Source: Psettodes erumei
Taxonomy: Eukaryota > Chordata > Actinopteri > Pleuronectiformes > Psettodidae
Assembly: GCA_016785225.1 (NCBI GenBank)
Contig: JAFBJZ010000738.1
Span: 248,001 to 312,000, forward strand
Length of the DNA stretch: 64,000 nt
Direction: 5' to 3'
The translations under genes and the position numbers were made by a program. This document shows positions 1 to 12,062 of this stretch, in pieces. Each line of letters opens with the position of its first letter. The first letter of the stretch is position 1. The notes below the pieces were generated by a model. That model saw nothing but the letters and a program-made list of their open reading frames with translations, ran no database searches and was not told where the DNA came from.

Positions 1-2690
1 TTAGGCAAGACTGATGTAAAAGTTTTTTGTCGGAATCAGCCGTGTTGGGAAATGAGTGTCATCGTTAAAAATGGCTTGGAAATCTGCCTTAAATCTCTAT
101 CTTTTCAGGACAGAACAAGTCACGGAAACAAATCTTAGCATCTTCTCGATATCATATTGCCATTTCTATTTACATTCACAGCAAAATCAGACAACTAAGG
201 CGGTGTCATGTTATTCTTTTGAGGGGTGTGGACAGCTTAAAGGTTAGAGATGTCAACATGTGAATGGAAGATCGCTGGTAGGAAAACCCACCCTGTCTGG
301 AAAAAACTGAGAGAGGAAACTGGTTTTAGAAATCAGGGTGGATTAGACTGTAATTGAAGCTATTGCCTGGCTGCCCTGAGTGAATATGTGCAATGGAGAC
401 CGTGTGAAATCAAAGTCCAAAAATATACAAACAGAGAAATGTTGTGTATGTGTTGTGTATTATCTAATAATGAATTTTATGACGATCACAGGGGCCATTC
501 TTCTGAATAACTTTATACTACATTTTGCTGCCAATATTTCTGCACTTTTTCTTGAGCAGGATTTTGAAAGAAAAAAAAAAGATGCTTAAAATGTTAAACA
601 GTGTAAGACAGTGTAATATATGTGTCTACATGCTGTGAGATTGTTGTCAAAATGAACATGTCAATGGAGAAGTTTCATAACAAGGCGGCACAAATATCTC
701 CCGACTGCCAGAAGATTATCTCGACACAGTTCAACAAACATGACTCTCAGGTTCAGGGATGTGAACGCTGGTTTGAATCAGACATAATGGCACAACACTC
801 GGGTGGGGCAGTTAAGGTCAAGGCCACTGCCACCAGTATAGAAGGAGTTTCTCCTGCCTGATCTCTTTAAGTTATTTTGCCTGTGCAGAGACTCTCATCC
901 TCCAGCTGAGCACGTCACTCAGTAGTACTAGCTGCTCCGGTCTTCACTCCTGCAGATACACAGTATTTGATTACAGCAACAGGCTGATTGGATTACATGA
1001 GGCACCAACTCAAATACCTACAGCAAACACAGAGCAATTGGAGAACTTCCTGTCAGCCTGGCTGAACACACTGAAATGATCCATTAAAGGCCAGTCAAAA
1101 ACTATTAAGTATCAAAAACGCTTCAGCAACATCTCACTCTCAATCGTCAATGTCATCTCTTCACTTGCGGATTATTTCTCTCTCAGGTTGATGCTGTTTG
1201 GTGTCTGTCGCCCAGTAGAGATGGACTATTCATTCATCAGCTCATTCCTTCTTGGTGGGTTTCTATTCTTCAGCGAAATATTAGCGTTTTGACCTTAATA
1301 TTGGATTTCTGACTTTTATTCAATGGACTGTAAAAAGAGCAAAGGGTAGTTTGGATGGGTGTTAAAACAACCATATATTTATTATCAGCACAAGATACTG
1401 ACAGTAGGTGCATGTTTTAACATAACAACAGCATATTACAGTGGAGACCCTAAAGATTTGTAACCACTGCAAAATAAATTTGGAGGATTTGCATTGGATG
1501 ATAACCTGTTTTATCTGTCTCTGTTAAATGCCTGTATTTATTAATACAATACATATAAACATGACTGATTTCCATAATCCTTTAAATGCATAGGAAAATC
1601 TAGAAAGCTGGGAGCACAGACTTCTGCCAAGGCTGGATATTTTTACTACATTTAATCCAAAATAAAATGTTATTAACGAAAACCTGAGAGTAAAGTTTGA
1701 CAGCACCACTGTGAGTCTGTTTCTGCATTATTTGCTCACGGTTGTGTTTCTCTATAATATTGTAAAGTGCCTTTGAGATTAAACTTATTCATATACTGCC
1801 AGTCACAGAAGAAGCCCAGGTGTAAATGATGAAGTTAATTACTGAGACTCCGAACTGTGACGTCTGTAGGGTCATCAGGAACACCTGCAACCACCTGAGC
1901 CACATGTTGATTACAAACCTGATTACTTGAAAGAGTATGTCAGGGCCTCGGCTGAGCCTCCTCTCCCTCCTCGTTTGGGGCCAGGCATATACGCAGACAC
2001 GCAAAAATGTAAAACCGGCACCAAACATTTATGTTGGAGGGAAAGGTTTTGGTTTTTACAACCTAGCGTGATTCTTCAACGCATCAAGAGCGACAAGAGT
2101 GTGACATCAGACGCCCTGTAAAAAGAGAAGGACCACACGCGCACACCAAACTGTGTCGTTCGTGTGTGTGTGTGTGTGGGGGGGGGGGGGTTGGACGTCA
2201 ACATTGTCTTTAAGCTCATTGGGGTTTGACCTACTTTCATCGACGTCAGATGAGGACGACATCGTCACTCACCTCCTGATACCTTTGATGAAGTGTACAG
2301 AAAAAAAAGTCTTGTCTTCGTGCTGAACCCCAAAATGTAATTTCCTCTCCCAATAACGTGCTGTTAAGTAAATATTTACCACCGTTTTATGAAATGAGAA
2401 GAGTTTTAGGTCAAATAATTAATCATTTAGGCATATTCACTACTGTTATAGACTAGAAAATAATAATAATAAAAAACACTCTAGAGGCTTCTCTTTGCTG
2501 CCCTCATGTGACATGTACAGCATGTAACATGCAGTAGAAAGCAGTTAGCATTTTTAGCCTTTAGCCAGAGGGTTTCAATGACTCTTGTATGAATATAAAA
2601 TAACAATACTGACTTACTGAATACTAAATTCCTCACTGATGTTTGAGAATCACATGTTCAGCAATACCCTTGAAACAAAGGGGACATTTC
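1..2690. other. Left-edge stretch without a recognised gene
   Basis: I see no exon of a recognisable protein family on either strand over about 2.7 kb. The open frames are short, lack supporting splice sites and read as random composition. A (GT)8 run followed by 13 G lies at about 2162-2190. The right end borders the tufm 3' untranslated region. The stretch could hold regulatory DNA, an untranslated exon or a noncoding RNA of a gene further left, but nothing visible decides this. Confidence 0.6.
2162..2190. repeat. (GT)8 microsatellite followed by a 13-G run
   Basis: Eight GT dinucleotides are followed directly by an uninterrupted G tract. This is simple-sequence DNA in the gene-free left arm. 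Long G runs are often mis-sized by sequencing. Confidence 0.9.
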
Positions 2691-2691
2691 A

Positions 2692-2711
2692 TTTATTACA
2701 TACATTTTATT
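2692..2711 (-). promoter_or_regulatory. tufm: Poly(A) signals for tufm
   Basis: Two AATAAA hexamers read on the minus strand at 2706-2711 and 2692-2697, about 240 bases past the tufm stop codon. Either would give a short 3' untranslated region, as expected for a housekeeping gene. No transcript evidence is available. Confidence 0.6.
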
Positions 2712-2947
2712 ACATAAATGACATAATTGACAGTCTGGTCTTTAAACACAAAGACAGTTCATAACAGTTATTCTGGGTGGGTGGATATGAGCAATATAGA
2801 CGTTTAATCTTTTAAGTCCTCTCCTCTTACTCGGCATTGGTTTATGTATTTGGATAGTTCTAGAGTTCATAGATTTGACCAGACACACACCATCCCTCCC
2901 CACCCCACCCCACCCACAGCCCCCAGCACTCTCTGCCGATCTTCCCT

Positions 2948-5900
2948 TCAGCCCCAGTTGCACTGGTCTTCATCTGTAAAAGTCAGGATTTCTGTGACCA
3001 GGCCGGTGCCGATGGTCCTGTTTCCATCTCTCAGAGTGAACCTCTGGCCTTTCTCCAAAACCATTGGCTGGCGGAGCGTCAGAGTCAAGGAAGTGTCCTC
3101 CCCTGGCATCACCATTTCCTGAAACAGAATGAGAACAACAGTGGTGATTGTTCTTCAAAATCTTCTTGTTGAACTATACGTGCATTAAATGCTACCAGTC
3201 ACTTTTGAATATCCCAACTTGCAGCATTGCCTGCCATGTCTAAAAACCCTCCCCATGGAAACACACATACTGCATGTTGATCATCAGTCAGGCAGTTTCA
3301 GAGTATTTCTTTTAAATCTCTATGTTAACACACCTTTTCCGCGGGCAGAGAGACTCTGCAGGTCATGTCCCAGGTCAGAGAGAACATGACAGGCATGAAG
3401 TTGGATACAAACGGTTTATGTCTGCCACCTTCCTCCTTACTCAGAATATACACCTGCAATACAGGAAGCACAGATTAAGGTTTAAGCTACTGCATACAGT
3501 GAATTTGGTGTTTCATTTTAATTCTAAATATACAATTAGAAAATACTAGAATGAAGGAATTAAAAAAAACACACACACACACACATATACCCATATACTA
3601 TACTGCCTCCTTTAGCTTACACCCTCACTCTAAAACTATTTGTGTGGTTTAATTCAGTAAATGACTCCTGTGTCATTAATGTAGCATCTGGCTGGTTTTT
3701 CAGTTTTCTTTTCAGAGAACCCTTTGGCGATAACATTTGTTGGATTACTTTCAGTCGTGTAATAGTTTTTGCCATTTAGATTCACTGATGTTTCAGAAAT
3801 ATTACAGATGAATCAAATCACAACTGTGTGCAACTTTGAGCTTCCAGACCTGGGCCTTGACTTTCTGGTGAGGCTTGATGGATCCCGGTTTGCACATCAC
3901 CACCCCTCTCCTCATATCCTCCCTCTTCAGGCCTCGGACCAGAGCACCTAGGTTATCTCCTGCCTCTGCCCGATCCAGAGACTTGTGGAACATCTCAATA
4001 CCTGAGTGCAACAGACCGGACACAAAGGTTAAGTCTTAAAGTCTTTTCACTAATACTCAAACAGTTGGGTTGAGGCATTGGGAGGCAACAGCATAAGATT
4101 CAAATAATTTTAAACCCTTCAGGGACCCAGATTGCACTTTCTAACAGTTTATTCAAGTTTTTTCCCTTTAATTTGCTACCCCTCTGTTTGTCACCAGATT
4201 CTGATGCTTTTTCTTTCGCTCACCTGTAACCACAGTCTTGAAGCTGCGGTTGTGACCTAAAAACTCACAGTCGTCTCCTTTCTTGATGGTGCCTCTCTCC
4301 AAGGTGCCTGTCACCACCGTACCCCTGCCTGAGTGACAGGACATATTTTTTTGCCACTTAACCTTACACAGTGTAATACTTTTAAAAAGGAAAATCGTAT
4401 TACAAAAACTTATTCCAACATTATTTCTCCTTACATGGGTGTGACCTTACAGATCGGTGTTAGCATTTGTAGTTAATGCATTTCATTCAGCCTTTTCCTA
4501 CCTGGGATAGAATACACCCCCTCAATGGGAAGAAGGAAAGGCTTCTCCAGCTCTCTCTTGGGAAGAGGAATGTAAGAATCCACTATCTCCAGCAGCTTCA
4601 TCACTGCATTCACACCCAGTTCAGGCTGTTTGTTCTGGATTGGAGCAAAGAAAGAAAAAAATCCAGTCACATCACGTGCTGAAATAGAGAGCAGTAAAAC
4701 ACTAGTGAATACAACAGTGTTCAAGATCATCGGATTAGCGCAGCATTCTGTGGATTGTATGAACATTCACTGCCAGTGTCCTCTCACCTCCAGGGCGCAG
4801 AGGGCAGAGCCTATTACAACAGGTGTGTTCTCGCCATCGTAGCCGAACTCTGTGAGCAGCTCGCGTATCTCGATCTCCACCAGCTCCAGCATCTCCTTGT
4901 CCTCAACGGCATCGGCCTTGTTGATGAAGACCACAACATGCTCAACGCCGATCTGCTTGGCCAACAGGAGGTGCTCGCGTGTCTGAGGCATCTGGCCGTC
5001 GGTGCCTGCCACCACCAGGATGCAGCCGTCCATCTGGGCCGTGCCTGTAATCATATTCTGAAAAAGGCAAGTCGTCCTTATTCTACGACGTTCAAATGAC
5101 AGTGAGGATGCATCATATTTAGCGTTTTCTCAGTGGATCACCTTGACATAGTCAGCATGACCAGGGCAGTCTGTGTGAGCATAATGTCTGTTGGCTGTGG
5201 CGTATTCGACATGAGAGGCGTTAATGGTGATTCCTCTGGCCTTCTCCTCGGGGGCATTGTCAATATCTTCGTACTTTTTGAAGTTAGCACCACCAGCATC
5301 AGCGAGCACTGAAGAAAAGATGTCACATCACACAAGATCATGCTTTTGCACTAGAAAACTTTCCTCATCAGTCAGTTAAACTAAGTCATGCGTAGATTTA
5401 AATTCCTCTTGGTCAGTGTGAGAGTTAGAGCTTGGACTTCAGTGATTATACCTTTAGTGATGGCTGCAGTCAGAGTGGTCTTGCCATGATCAACATGGCC
5501 AATTGTTCCAATGTTCACATGTGGCTTTTCTCGGGAGTATGTCTTCTTAGCCTCTGCGGCAAAGGTCCGCCGACTCAGAGGCACAGCACACTATAAGACA
5601 AAGAACATCTATATGAAAATGGCACAGGCACAAATAACAGCCTGTGAACTGCAGTTTGTGTGCGTACTTACCAATCTGTATGAGCTGTGCAAGAGGCTTG
5701 GTGATGTGAGCTGAAGGGCTGGGAAGAATGAATTAATATATAAGAAATATGTAAACTTCAATAATGTCTGATTCTTTGACAGGATAATCCAGTGTAGTTG
5801 ACCTGCTTGGTAGCAGGAATAGGATTTAAACAGAGTTCTCTGTCAGATTATAAAACCGGGCAGGTTGAATAAGGCAACTAAAACTAGCTCTGCAGCAGCT

Positions 5901-6247
5901 GACATGAAGCTAACAAAACCTTTCAACTAAATGATTCGGTACCTGTTGAGCTGTATAGTATTAATAATATTTTAATAAACGTTCATCATTCAGGTTCATC
6001 CCCGGCTAGATGTTTCTTTAGCTAACACGGGTAACGTGACCTTGCTGGGCTATCGGAAGAGGCAGCAGAGTCTTTCTGGTTCATGTTCTTATATTTCTAC
6101 GGACAGAAACAACCTATCTCACCCGCACAACAAAACAGTGTGCTATGAATCAAACTAGTCAGAAATGCATACACAGTCAGAAACTGTTAGTGAAATAAAC
6201 GATTTATTACCAGAGAAACATGCGCGTAAACCCACAAGCGCCGCCAT
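2948..6247 (-). CDS. tufm: Mitochondrial elongation factor Tu (EF-Tu)
   Basis: Translational GTPase that carries aminoacyl-tRNA to the mitochondrial ribosome. Ten coding exons: 6211-6247, 5672-5718, 5452-5590, 5142-5308, 4788-5057, 4502-4634, 4224-4328, 3850-4001, 3334-3453, 2948-3118. They sum to 1341 bases, a 446-residue protein close to the roughly 452 of mammals. The N-terminus ([12 protein letters not shown], then an Arg/Ser/Leu-rich stretch) suits a cleavable mitochondrial presequence; mature sequence begins near AEAKKTY at about 40. GTPase motifs: P-loop GHVDHGKT (59-66), RGIT switch I Thr102, DCPGH (121-125), NKAD (176-179) and SAL near 214. Domain II follows ([22 protein letters not shown]), then domain III ending [11 protein letters not shown]. 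Every splice site is GT-AG and phases agree. It is divergent to hspbp1, with about 1.15 kb between start codons. Identification is essentially certain; only the UTR ends are open. Confidence 0.97.
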
Positions 6248-6389
6248 CTTCGATTGTGAGACGAACCAAAGACGGAGGAAAGACCAAGAGAGTTCCCGAC
6301 CAGCTACAAAGCTCTTACGTGTCGAAGCAAATCGAAGCGGCACTGAGAAAAGAAAGATCAACATAATCAAGACCTTTTCAGGCATCTAA

Positions 6390-6518
6390 ATATATCATAC
6401 TAGAATATAATAAGTTTATTATTGCATGATATTTCATTTCAGATTTTTCCATATTCTTCACAGTTTTAACAATTGATATCCCAAAAAAAGAGTTAAAGGT
6501 TTGATACCGCATTCTGTT

Positions 6519-6587
<69 letters not shown>

Positions 6588-7000
6588 CAATTTATCATGC
6601 CCTGTTCGGTGTAACATACGAAATATTACAAATATCGTCACACTGGATAATATATAAAATTTCCTCCAATATTTCATATTTGACAACTTTACCTCTGGGA
6701 TTCTCATAAGTTACTCCTCTCATTTTACTGATCCTCTCTGAACGTCACTAGTACAAACGTCACTGATTTACCTTAAATACGGTGATATGGTCTAGTTTGC
6801 TGTCGTGTCTTTTAAATGACGACGTTGTGTGGGCAGTTTTACTATATTGTCATTTTTAAGGACTGAATTGACGTAGAAAACGTGAAGACTGAAACAGACC
6901 TTAGCTGAAGAAAAGAGAACGGCAAAAAAACCTTTTGTGCTTGCTTGTTTGCTTCCAGGTTTACGGTAAAGCATGGCAGCCTCCTTGCCACTCGTGAGAT
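6390..7000. other. Intergenic region between tufm and hspbp1
   Basis: This AT-rich stretch lies between the divergent tufm and hspbp1 transcription units. It contains a long TTA trinucleotide repeat and no coding exon I can support. The tufm promoter should lie at its left edge, just beyond the ATG at 6247. The hspbp1 promoter should lie near its right end. Confidence 0.6.
6523..6586. repeat. (TTA)~21 microsatellite
   Basis: About 21 uninterrupted TTA/ATT units lie between two divergent promoters. Read on the minus strand they give a spurious open frame with a poly-asparagine run, which I do not regard as a gene. Confidence 0.95.
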
Positions 7001-7010
7001 GAGCTAGCTA

Positions 7011-7028
7011 GAATGTTCTAGCGTATTC
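7011..7028. promoter_or_regulatory. Candidate heat-shock element upstream of hspbp1
   Basis: GAATGTTC at 7011-7018 is a perfect inverted pair of heat-shock-factor pentamers (GAA, two bases, TTC). A further TTC at 7026-7028 is in the correct 10-base register, and only the third unit is degenerate. It lies about 100 bases before the splice donor of the presumed 5' untranslated exon of hspbp1. It could be promoter or first-exon sequence. HSF control of an Hsp70 co-chaperone is plausible but is inference. Confidence 0.45.
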
Positions 7029-7039
7029 ATGTTTCTGTT

Positions 7040-7123
7040 TTAGCAGGGGAGTGAAGTTGTTTTTAAGTCGATAAGAAACCGTGTGCCCATTATTCAACTC
7101 AGTGGTATAGGACTCTTGAAAAG
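7040..7123 (+). other. hspbp1: Probable 5' untranslated exon of hspbp1
   Basis: A strong splice donor (AAAAG then GTAAGTT) ends this stretch at 7123, and the coding exon has its acceptor at 7389-7390. No family-like coding sequence precedes the donor, so I take it as a noncoding first exon. The left end is only approximate because no start site can be seen. Confidence 0.5.
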
Positions 7124-7401
7124 GTAAGTTGGAGGTAATCAAGTTCTGCTGAAGACACACAGTGTTATACCTAGCAAAGTGAGCATCTTTAATGTTGTAA
7201 TGTTAGATGTGTCAAGATGTTCTATGCTACTGTAGTTATTTGTAGTGATTCTGTTAATAGAAACTAGTTAAGTCTCTGGTCCTGGAAGTTCGGCATCCCT
7301 GGAGTCAGGCCAGCCTGTGGATTAAGTCAAGAAAATGACCCATCGTTTTCTGAAATCCACTTGTTTTTGTTTTGCTGATTCTTCTCCCAGCTGTACACAT
7401 C

Positions 7402-10093
7402 ATGGCAGATGACAGTCAGAACAGGAGATATCCCCAAAACCTTCAGGGGGTCCTGCAGCTGGCAGTCGAGGCCGGATCAGCTACAGAAGGACCTGCTCCT
7501 GTTGAACCCATGTCAGAGGAGGTAAGTGCCTTGTTATTATAGATTTCAGACCTGTGATGGTTTTGAGCAGATAATTCACTCACCCCTTGTTGGGTCTTGA
7601 CTTTTTCATCACCTCAGGACCTTAGAGCATTCTGATAAAGACATGAATATTTGCAGCATGTGTTCTTAAAAATTATGAAGGTATGCAGTATATGGTTTTG
7701 ACAGAACAAAAGCTGAAACAATTAATTAATTGAATGATGACATCTTATGCTGAGGGAATTCGTAAAACTATTGCTCAAAACAGTTTAGAGTTTATCAGAG
7801 CCACTTGATCCAAACAAAATTAACATCAGTTTGAGACTGAATTTCAAAAAGCCAGTTAGATCTTAGGTTTGGGTGATGGAGTGATGCCTCCTTCTCAGGT
7901 TGAACATTAGTTTTTATTTGAACCTATAATGACCTCCACCTTGAATTAAAGGTAACTGAGGAACGTTATTGTGCTTTGTCTTTATTCCAGAGGAAAACAT
8001 GGCTGACAGAGGCAATTGCAGAATTTTATGCAGGGCAGGTGGATGAGGTGGAGCAGATGAAGCAGTGCTTGGCAGTCCTACGCAAAGAGGGAGTAGCCAA
8101 AAGTGAGCCAGAGGGAGAAGAAGAGGAGGATGAAGATGAGAGGGAATCCGCCTTTGAGATGCTGTCAGAGTTGTGTGAGAACTTGGACAATGCTAGAGGT
8201 ATGTAGTAAATTGGTATTAGATTTAATCTTCACCAAGCAGTCAACAGATCATACCTTTAACTTGGGGTAGGTATAAAGATAATGGGTACAAAACAGTTTG
8301 TTTTCTCTGTCCTGACTGTGTCCCCTCTTTCTCTGCTACACAGATCTGATGACTCTGGGTGGACTGGAGTTGTGCCTCTCACAGTATCTGTGTCATGCCC
8401 AAAGTGGACTAAGGTGGCGTGCTGCCCAGCTAATTGCTTCCTGTGCTCAGAACATGCCCCAGGTGCAGGTCCACTTGCTTAGCATTGGGGCGCTGCCGAA
8501 GCTGCTGCAGCTGACGGACTCGGACCCCCATCCCACTGTCAGAGTAAAAGCCCTTTACGCCATCTCATGTGAGCTCTTACATACACGGTTCGACAAAGCT
8601 GCAACAATTCACCACATGACATTTAAGCCAGATTGAAATGTTGTCCATGTTTATGCAGTCTGATGCTGTAACTGCATTCTGTTGGAATTTTAGGTCTGGT
8701 CCGAGAGCAGGAGGCAGGAATCCAGGATTTCCTGTCCCACGATGGTTTCTCAGTGCTAATGCGAGGAATGCAATCAGAGAATGAGAAGGTCAGGACCAAG
8801 TCGGCTTTCCTTCTGCTCAACCTGCTGACGTCACATCCTGAACAGAAAGGTGCGAATAAGAAAGGTGTTTAATCATATAATGGTAAAGTTTCTTAAACAT
8901 TTTTAATCTCAGTGAGGATTTCTTGGTTTAATGTAGGTTGTAGGTTGTAAATGGTTCGCACTCACACTGAGTTGTGCTGTAGCAGATCTATAAATTTTGA
9001 TATTAAATGAGAGAATCCTGGTATAATCTCTCTATATGCTCACTTTCAGTCCTGTTCACCCCTGCACTGATAAGAAGCTACACAGGCAGTTTGTGTGGCT
9101 CTCCCTGGGAATACTGAATTTAGTTAGACATCAGATAAAAAGCCTGATTATTGCTTATTGTGGTAGCATACACTTGATGAGGCCAATCACCTTAAAGTGA
9201 GTGAGGCAGACTTGCCTTATTATATTGGTTGTACCAACAATGTTACTTTGCTTCTTTCCTCAACTGATACTGGGATTTTTGCTCCTTCTGGGTCTGATAT
9301 GTCTAAAACTTGAGCGTATCCCTCTGGCGTCTTTCCTGCAGGCACAGTTGTCTCCATGGGTATGGTGCAGCAGCTGGTATCTGTTCTCGGCACACCACAC
9401 TCTCCTTTCCACGAACATGTGCTTGGCGCCTTGTGTTGGTAAGAAATGCTGTTGACCCTGTAGTTTTGAGTGCTGACAAGTTTCCATTGATTCCTGGTTC
9501 ACATTAGTCTTTGCTGTATGGTCTTCCTTGATGCTATGTCTGTCTAGTCTGGTGGAGGACTGTCCAGAGGGGCTTAAAGACTGCATGAATCCTGCTCTGG
9601 GTCTGGAGGAGCTACTCAGACAGAGAGCCAGAGAGCTCCAGGGAAAGGAAGAAAGTCAGGTAGTTCAAACTATTTTTTTTTTTAGCAAAATACGAAATGA
9701 AATAGTCAGTTCTTTAAATGCATAACATCATTCATCATGATCATCATCATCAGATACTGTGTTTCTTGCTTTTAAGCAAATTAGAACTGATGTTTTGAGG
9801 GAAATTGTTTTTTTCATGTACAATATTACATATGATTGCAAAACCTTGTGCAGTAGAAAGCAACCAGATTTCTATTGCATCACATACTGTGATGTAAGTT
9901 CTTGGCCAATATTTAAACAAATGGAGATATTGGTTGAAGATATTCGTAATTTAGGTGTAGGCTTTATCCTTGTTTGGAAGACATCTCTAAGTCTCGTTTT
10001 TCTTTACAACAGGAAGAACTGGACTTCTGTGAGCGTTTGAGGGTTATGTGTTTCCGCAGCCAGCAATCAGATGACAATGGGATGGATCGCTGA
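7402..10093 (+). CDS. hspbp1: Hsp70-binding protein 1, nucleotide exchange factor (HspBP1/Fes1 family)
   Basis: Cytosolic armadillo-type co-chaperone that binds the Hsp70 ATPase domain and promotes ADP release. Seven coding exons: 7402-7521, 7991-8198, 8344-8568, 8694-8849, 9342-9438, 9548-9659, 10013-10093. They total 999 bases, 332 residues; mammalian forms are about 360. The ATG opens MADDSQNRRYPQNLQGVLQL, the conserved Fes1-type N-terminal helix. An acidic linker (residues about 75-90, mostly Glu/Asp) follows. Helical armadillo repeats then run through DLMTLGGLELC, LRWRAAQLIASCAQN, HPTVRVKALYAISCLVREQE, KVRTKSAFLLLNLL and EHVLGALCCLVED. The protein ends DDNGMDR. The glycine-rich N-terminal stretch of mammals is missing, which accounts for the shorter length. 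It is convergent with the tmem86b-like gene, and the two 3' ends probably meet near 10.5 kb. Confidence 0.95.
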
Positions 10094-10491
10094 AGTCTTG
10101 CTTACCTCACAGGGCTTAGTAATATTGTGCAAAGTTATAGCAGAACATTTCTCATGATTTGGAAGATGAATGTTAAGCAACTTCCTTGTCTGTTATGACA
10201 GTTGCTGTTCATATTTTTGCAATCCAGGAGCTGGATTGTACTGTGTAAATAACTGTGGTATAAAATACTTTTTCCAGTCAGATGTCATTTTAGTCCAGTG
10301 TTTTCCATTCTTCATATTGTCTGTTTTAATTGTTGATATTTACATAAATTCAGTTACTTGTACATGTAATTTTAATTGTTGCAAGGTTAGATTTGTCTGA
10401 AATCACAGAGCCTAAGTATTTGGATTCATTTTCAGTTGTTTGTCTCTTAAAACATGATTTGGATATCGTTGTTAATTTTTCACCATATTCG

Positions 10492-10521
10492 TTTATTATT
10501 ATTATTATTATTATTAATAAA
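10492..10521. promoter_or_regulatory. Bidirectional poly(A) region between hspbp1 and tmem86b
   Basis: A short ATT repeat supplies AATAAA on both strands: plus strand at 10516-10521 (for hspbp1, about 420 bases past its stop) and minus strand at 10492-10497 (for the tmem86b-like gene, about 530 bases past its stop). If both are used, the two convergent transcripts overlap slightly at their tails. Confidence 0.5.
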
Positions 10522-11027
10522 AACAAATGGGAGGATTTAAATACATATAATGGCCAGCACAGAAGTGGAAAACAATCACCACCACATGTACACCCTACAC
10601 TAAAACATGGACATTACTGATTAAAAGATTTTGGCATGAATCACAGAATACAAATGTTATTCTAAACAGATATTCACTGAGTTTCTTTCAGTCTCTGTGG
10701 TTTTTAAATGTAATGACTCTCGGTATGAAATCTGACATACAAATTGGGAACACATAGCAAGGTATCTTGTGTTGCAGGATGGTCTTTTGCTCCAGCATTT
10801 CCAGTTGTAAAGCTTTGATGGAAGTACCTTGCTAGTGTGGCCCAGTAGGAAAACTGTCCTTGTTGTATTTTCTCTTCTTCCTTTTCTTGATTTGATTGTT
10901 TTGGGGTTTTTTTAAAGAAAAAAATCCAAGACCCAAAGAAAGTATTCAATGATAGCATTAGGAGTTCATCACATAGGTGTTTGTGAGGATGATTGTTCAG
11001 ACTTTAGGGGTGCCACAGAGATACGGT

Positions 11028-12062
11028 TTAGGACCTCTTCCATTTTGCAAAGTCATCCTTGTTCTCCACTGCTGTTACATCACCCACAGTGATTAGCAGC
11101 TGTGCCAAATAATATGTCACCATAACAATAGTGTTGCTGTGGTCTATTGGTGGCATCACCTTGAAAACTTGCAGAGCCAGTGATATGTCAGACACCATAA
11201 AGGAAAAACCTCCTAACAGCGTTGCTGCGTGGCGGGTTCTAATAGCTAACGTCCCCATTAGAGCAATTAAGAAGGTGTAGATCCCCACAGCTGGAATCAG
11301 TAGATCTGAGTTTGGTTCTTTCTTCAGGAATGGGTAGAGGTAGTAGTAGAAACCTCCTCCTACCATGATTAGGATCAGATACAGAAAACGTGTCCATGAG
11401 GAAGAGGAATGTGTTGAATAACGAGGGGAGAGGAAGGCGAGTGAGTACATCAGGTGAGCCACTGCAAATGCACCCATTCCTGAAACAGATATGTGAGGTA
11501 TTGAGGACAAACTAAAAAAAATGAAGTGCAGCTTTTATTGTCATTTGTGACTGCATTGTAATTTGAATCAAAAGAAACTGTGTTTCACTCTTGTACAAAC
11601 CAAGCTTACCATGCAGGAAAAGCTCATGCCATATCAAGCAACAGTCGCCAACAGCAGAGAAGAGCAGTCCTCCAGCAACACCAAGGATACTCTGACCTCC
11701 ATTCCAGCTTAGCACTACTGCAGCCAGCAGCAGGGTTGGTGCTGATTTGGTACCTGCAGCCACGATAGATGCGGGCGAGTCAGGAGTCCACAGATAGAAG
11801 TACACAGCTGTGGACAAAAAGAAAGGCAAGAGGGAGAACAGTAGGGCACAGGACTGAAAGAGAGGGAGGAGTAGAAAGAAAGGGTAAGCTAAATCACCAC
11901 TTGAACTGTCAAAGATGCTGCAGACAAATTTTCCACGTGGAACAAGCAATTAACAATAATAATCAAATATTTACCAATGATTGTAAGTAACAGTAAATGG
12001 TTTTTAGGTACCGTATTTCTCCTCTGCCGCCTGTCATAGGCATCTGTCTCCAGGATGTCCAT
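11028..12062 (-). CDS. tmem86b: Lysoplasmalogenase-like transmembrane protein (TMEM86, YhhN family)
   Basis: Multipass membrane protein of the YhhN family. Characterised members hydrolyse the vinyl-ether bond of lysoplasmalogens in the endoplasmic reticulum. Three coding exons: 12012-12062, 11610-11853, 11028-11479, giving 747 bases and 248 residues (human TMEM86B is about 226). The N-terminus MDILETDAYDRRQRRNT is soluble. It is followed by about eight hydrophobic segments, starting with SCALLFSLLPFFLSTAVYFY. Family motifs include LLFSAVGDCCLIW, GMGAFAVAHLMYSLAF, LGGFSFMVSDISLAL and VTYYLAQLLITVGDV. The Asp residues in the VGD and VSD motifs are the conserved polar residues inside the membrane that are thought to be catalytic. 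I prefer tmem86b to tmem86a because of the GM-AFA-AHL motif, the YYLAQLLIT ending and the hspbp1 neighbour, but the paralog call is less certain than the family. It is divergent to aspdh. Confidence 0.85.

Noticed and set aside
6378..6707. 109-residue minus-strand frame with a poly-Asn run
   Set aside because: Produced by the TTA repeat; no splice sites or family similarity support it.
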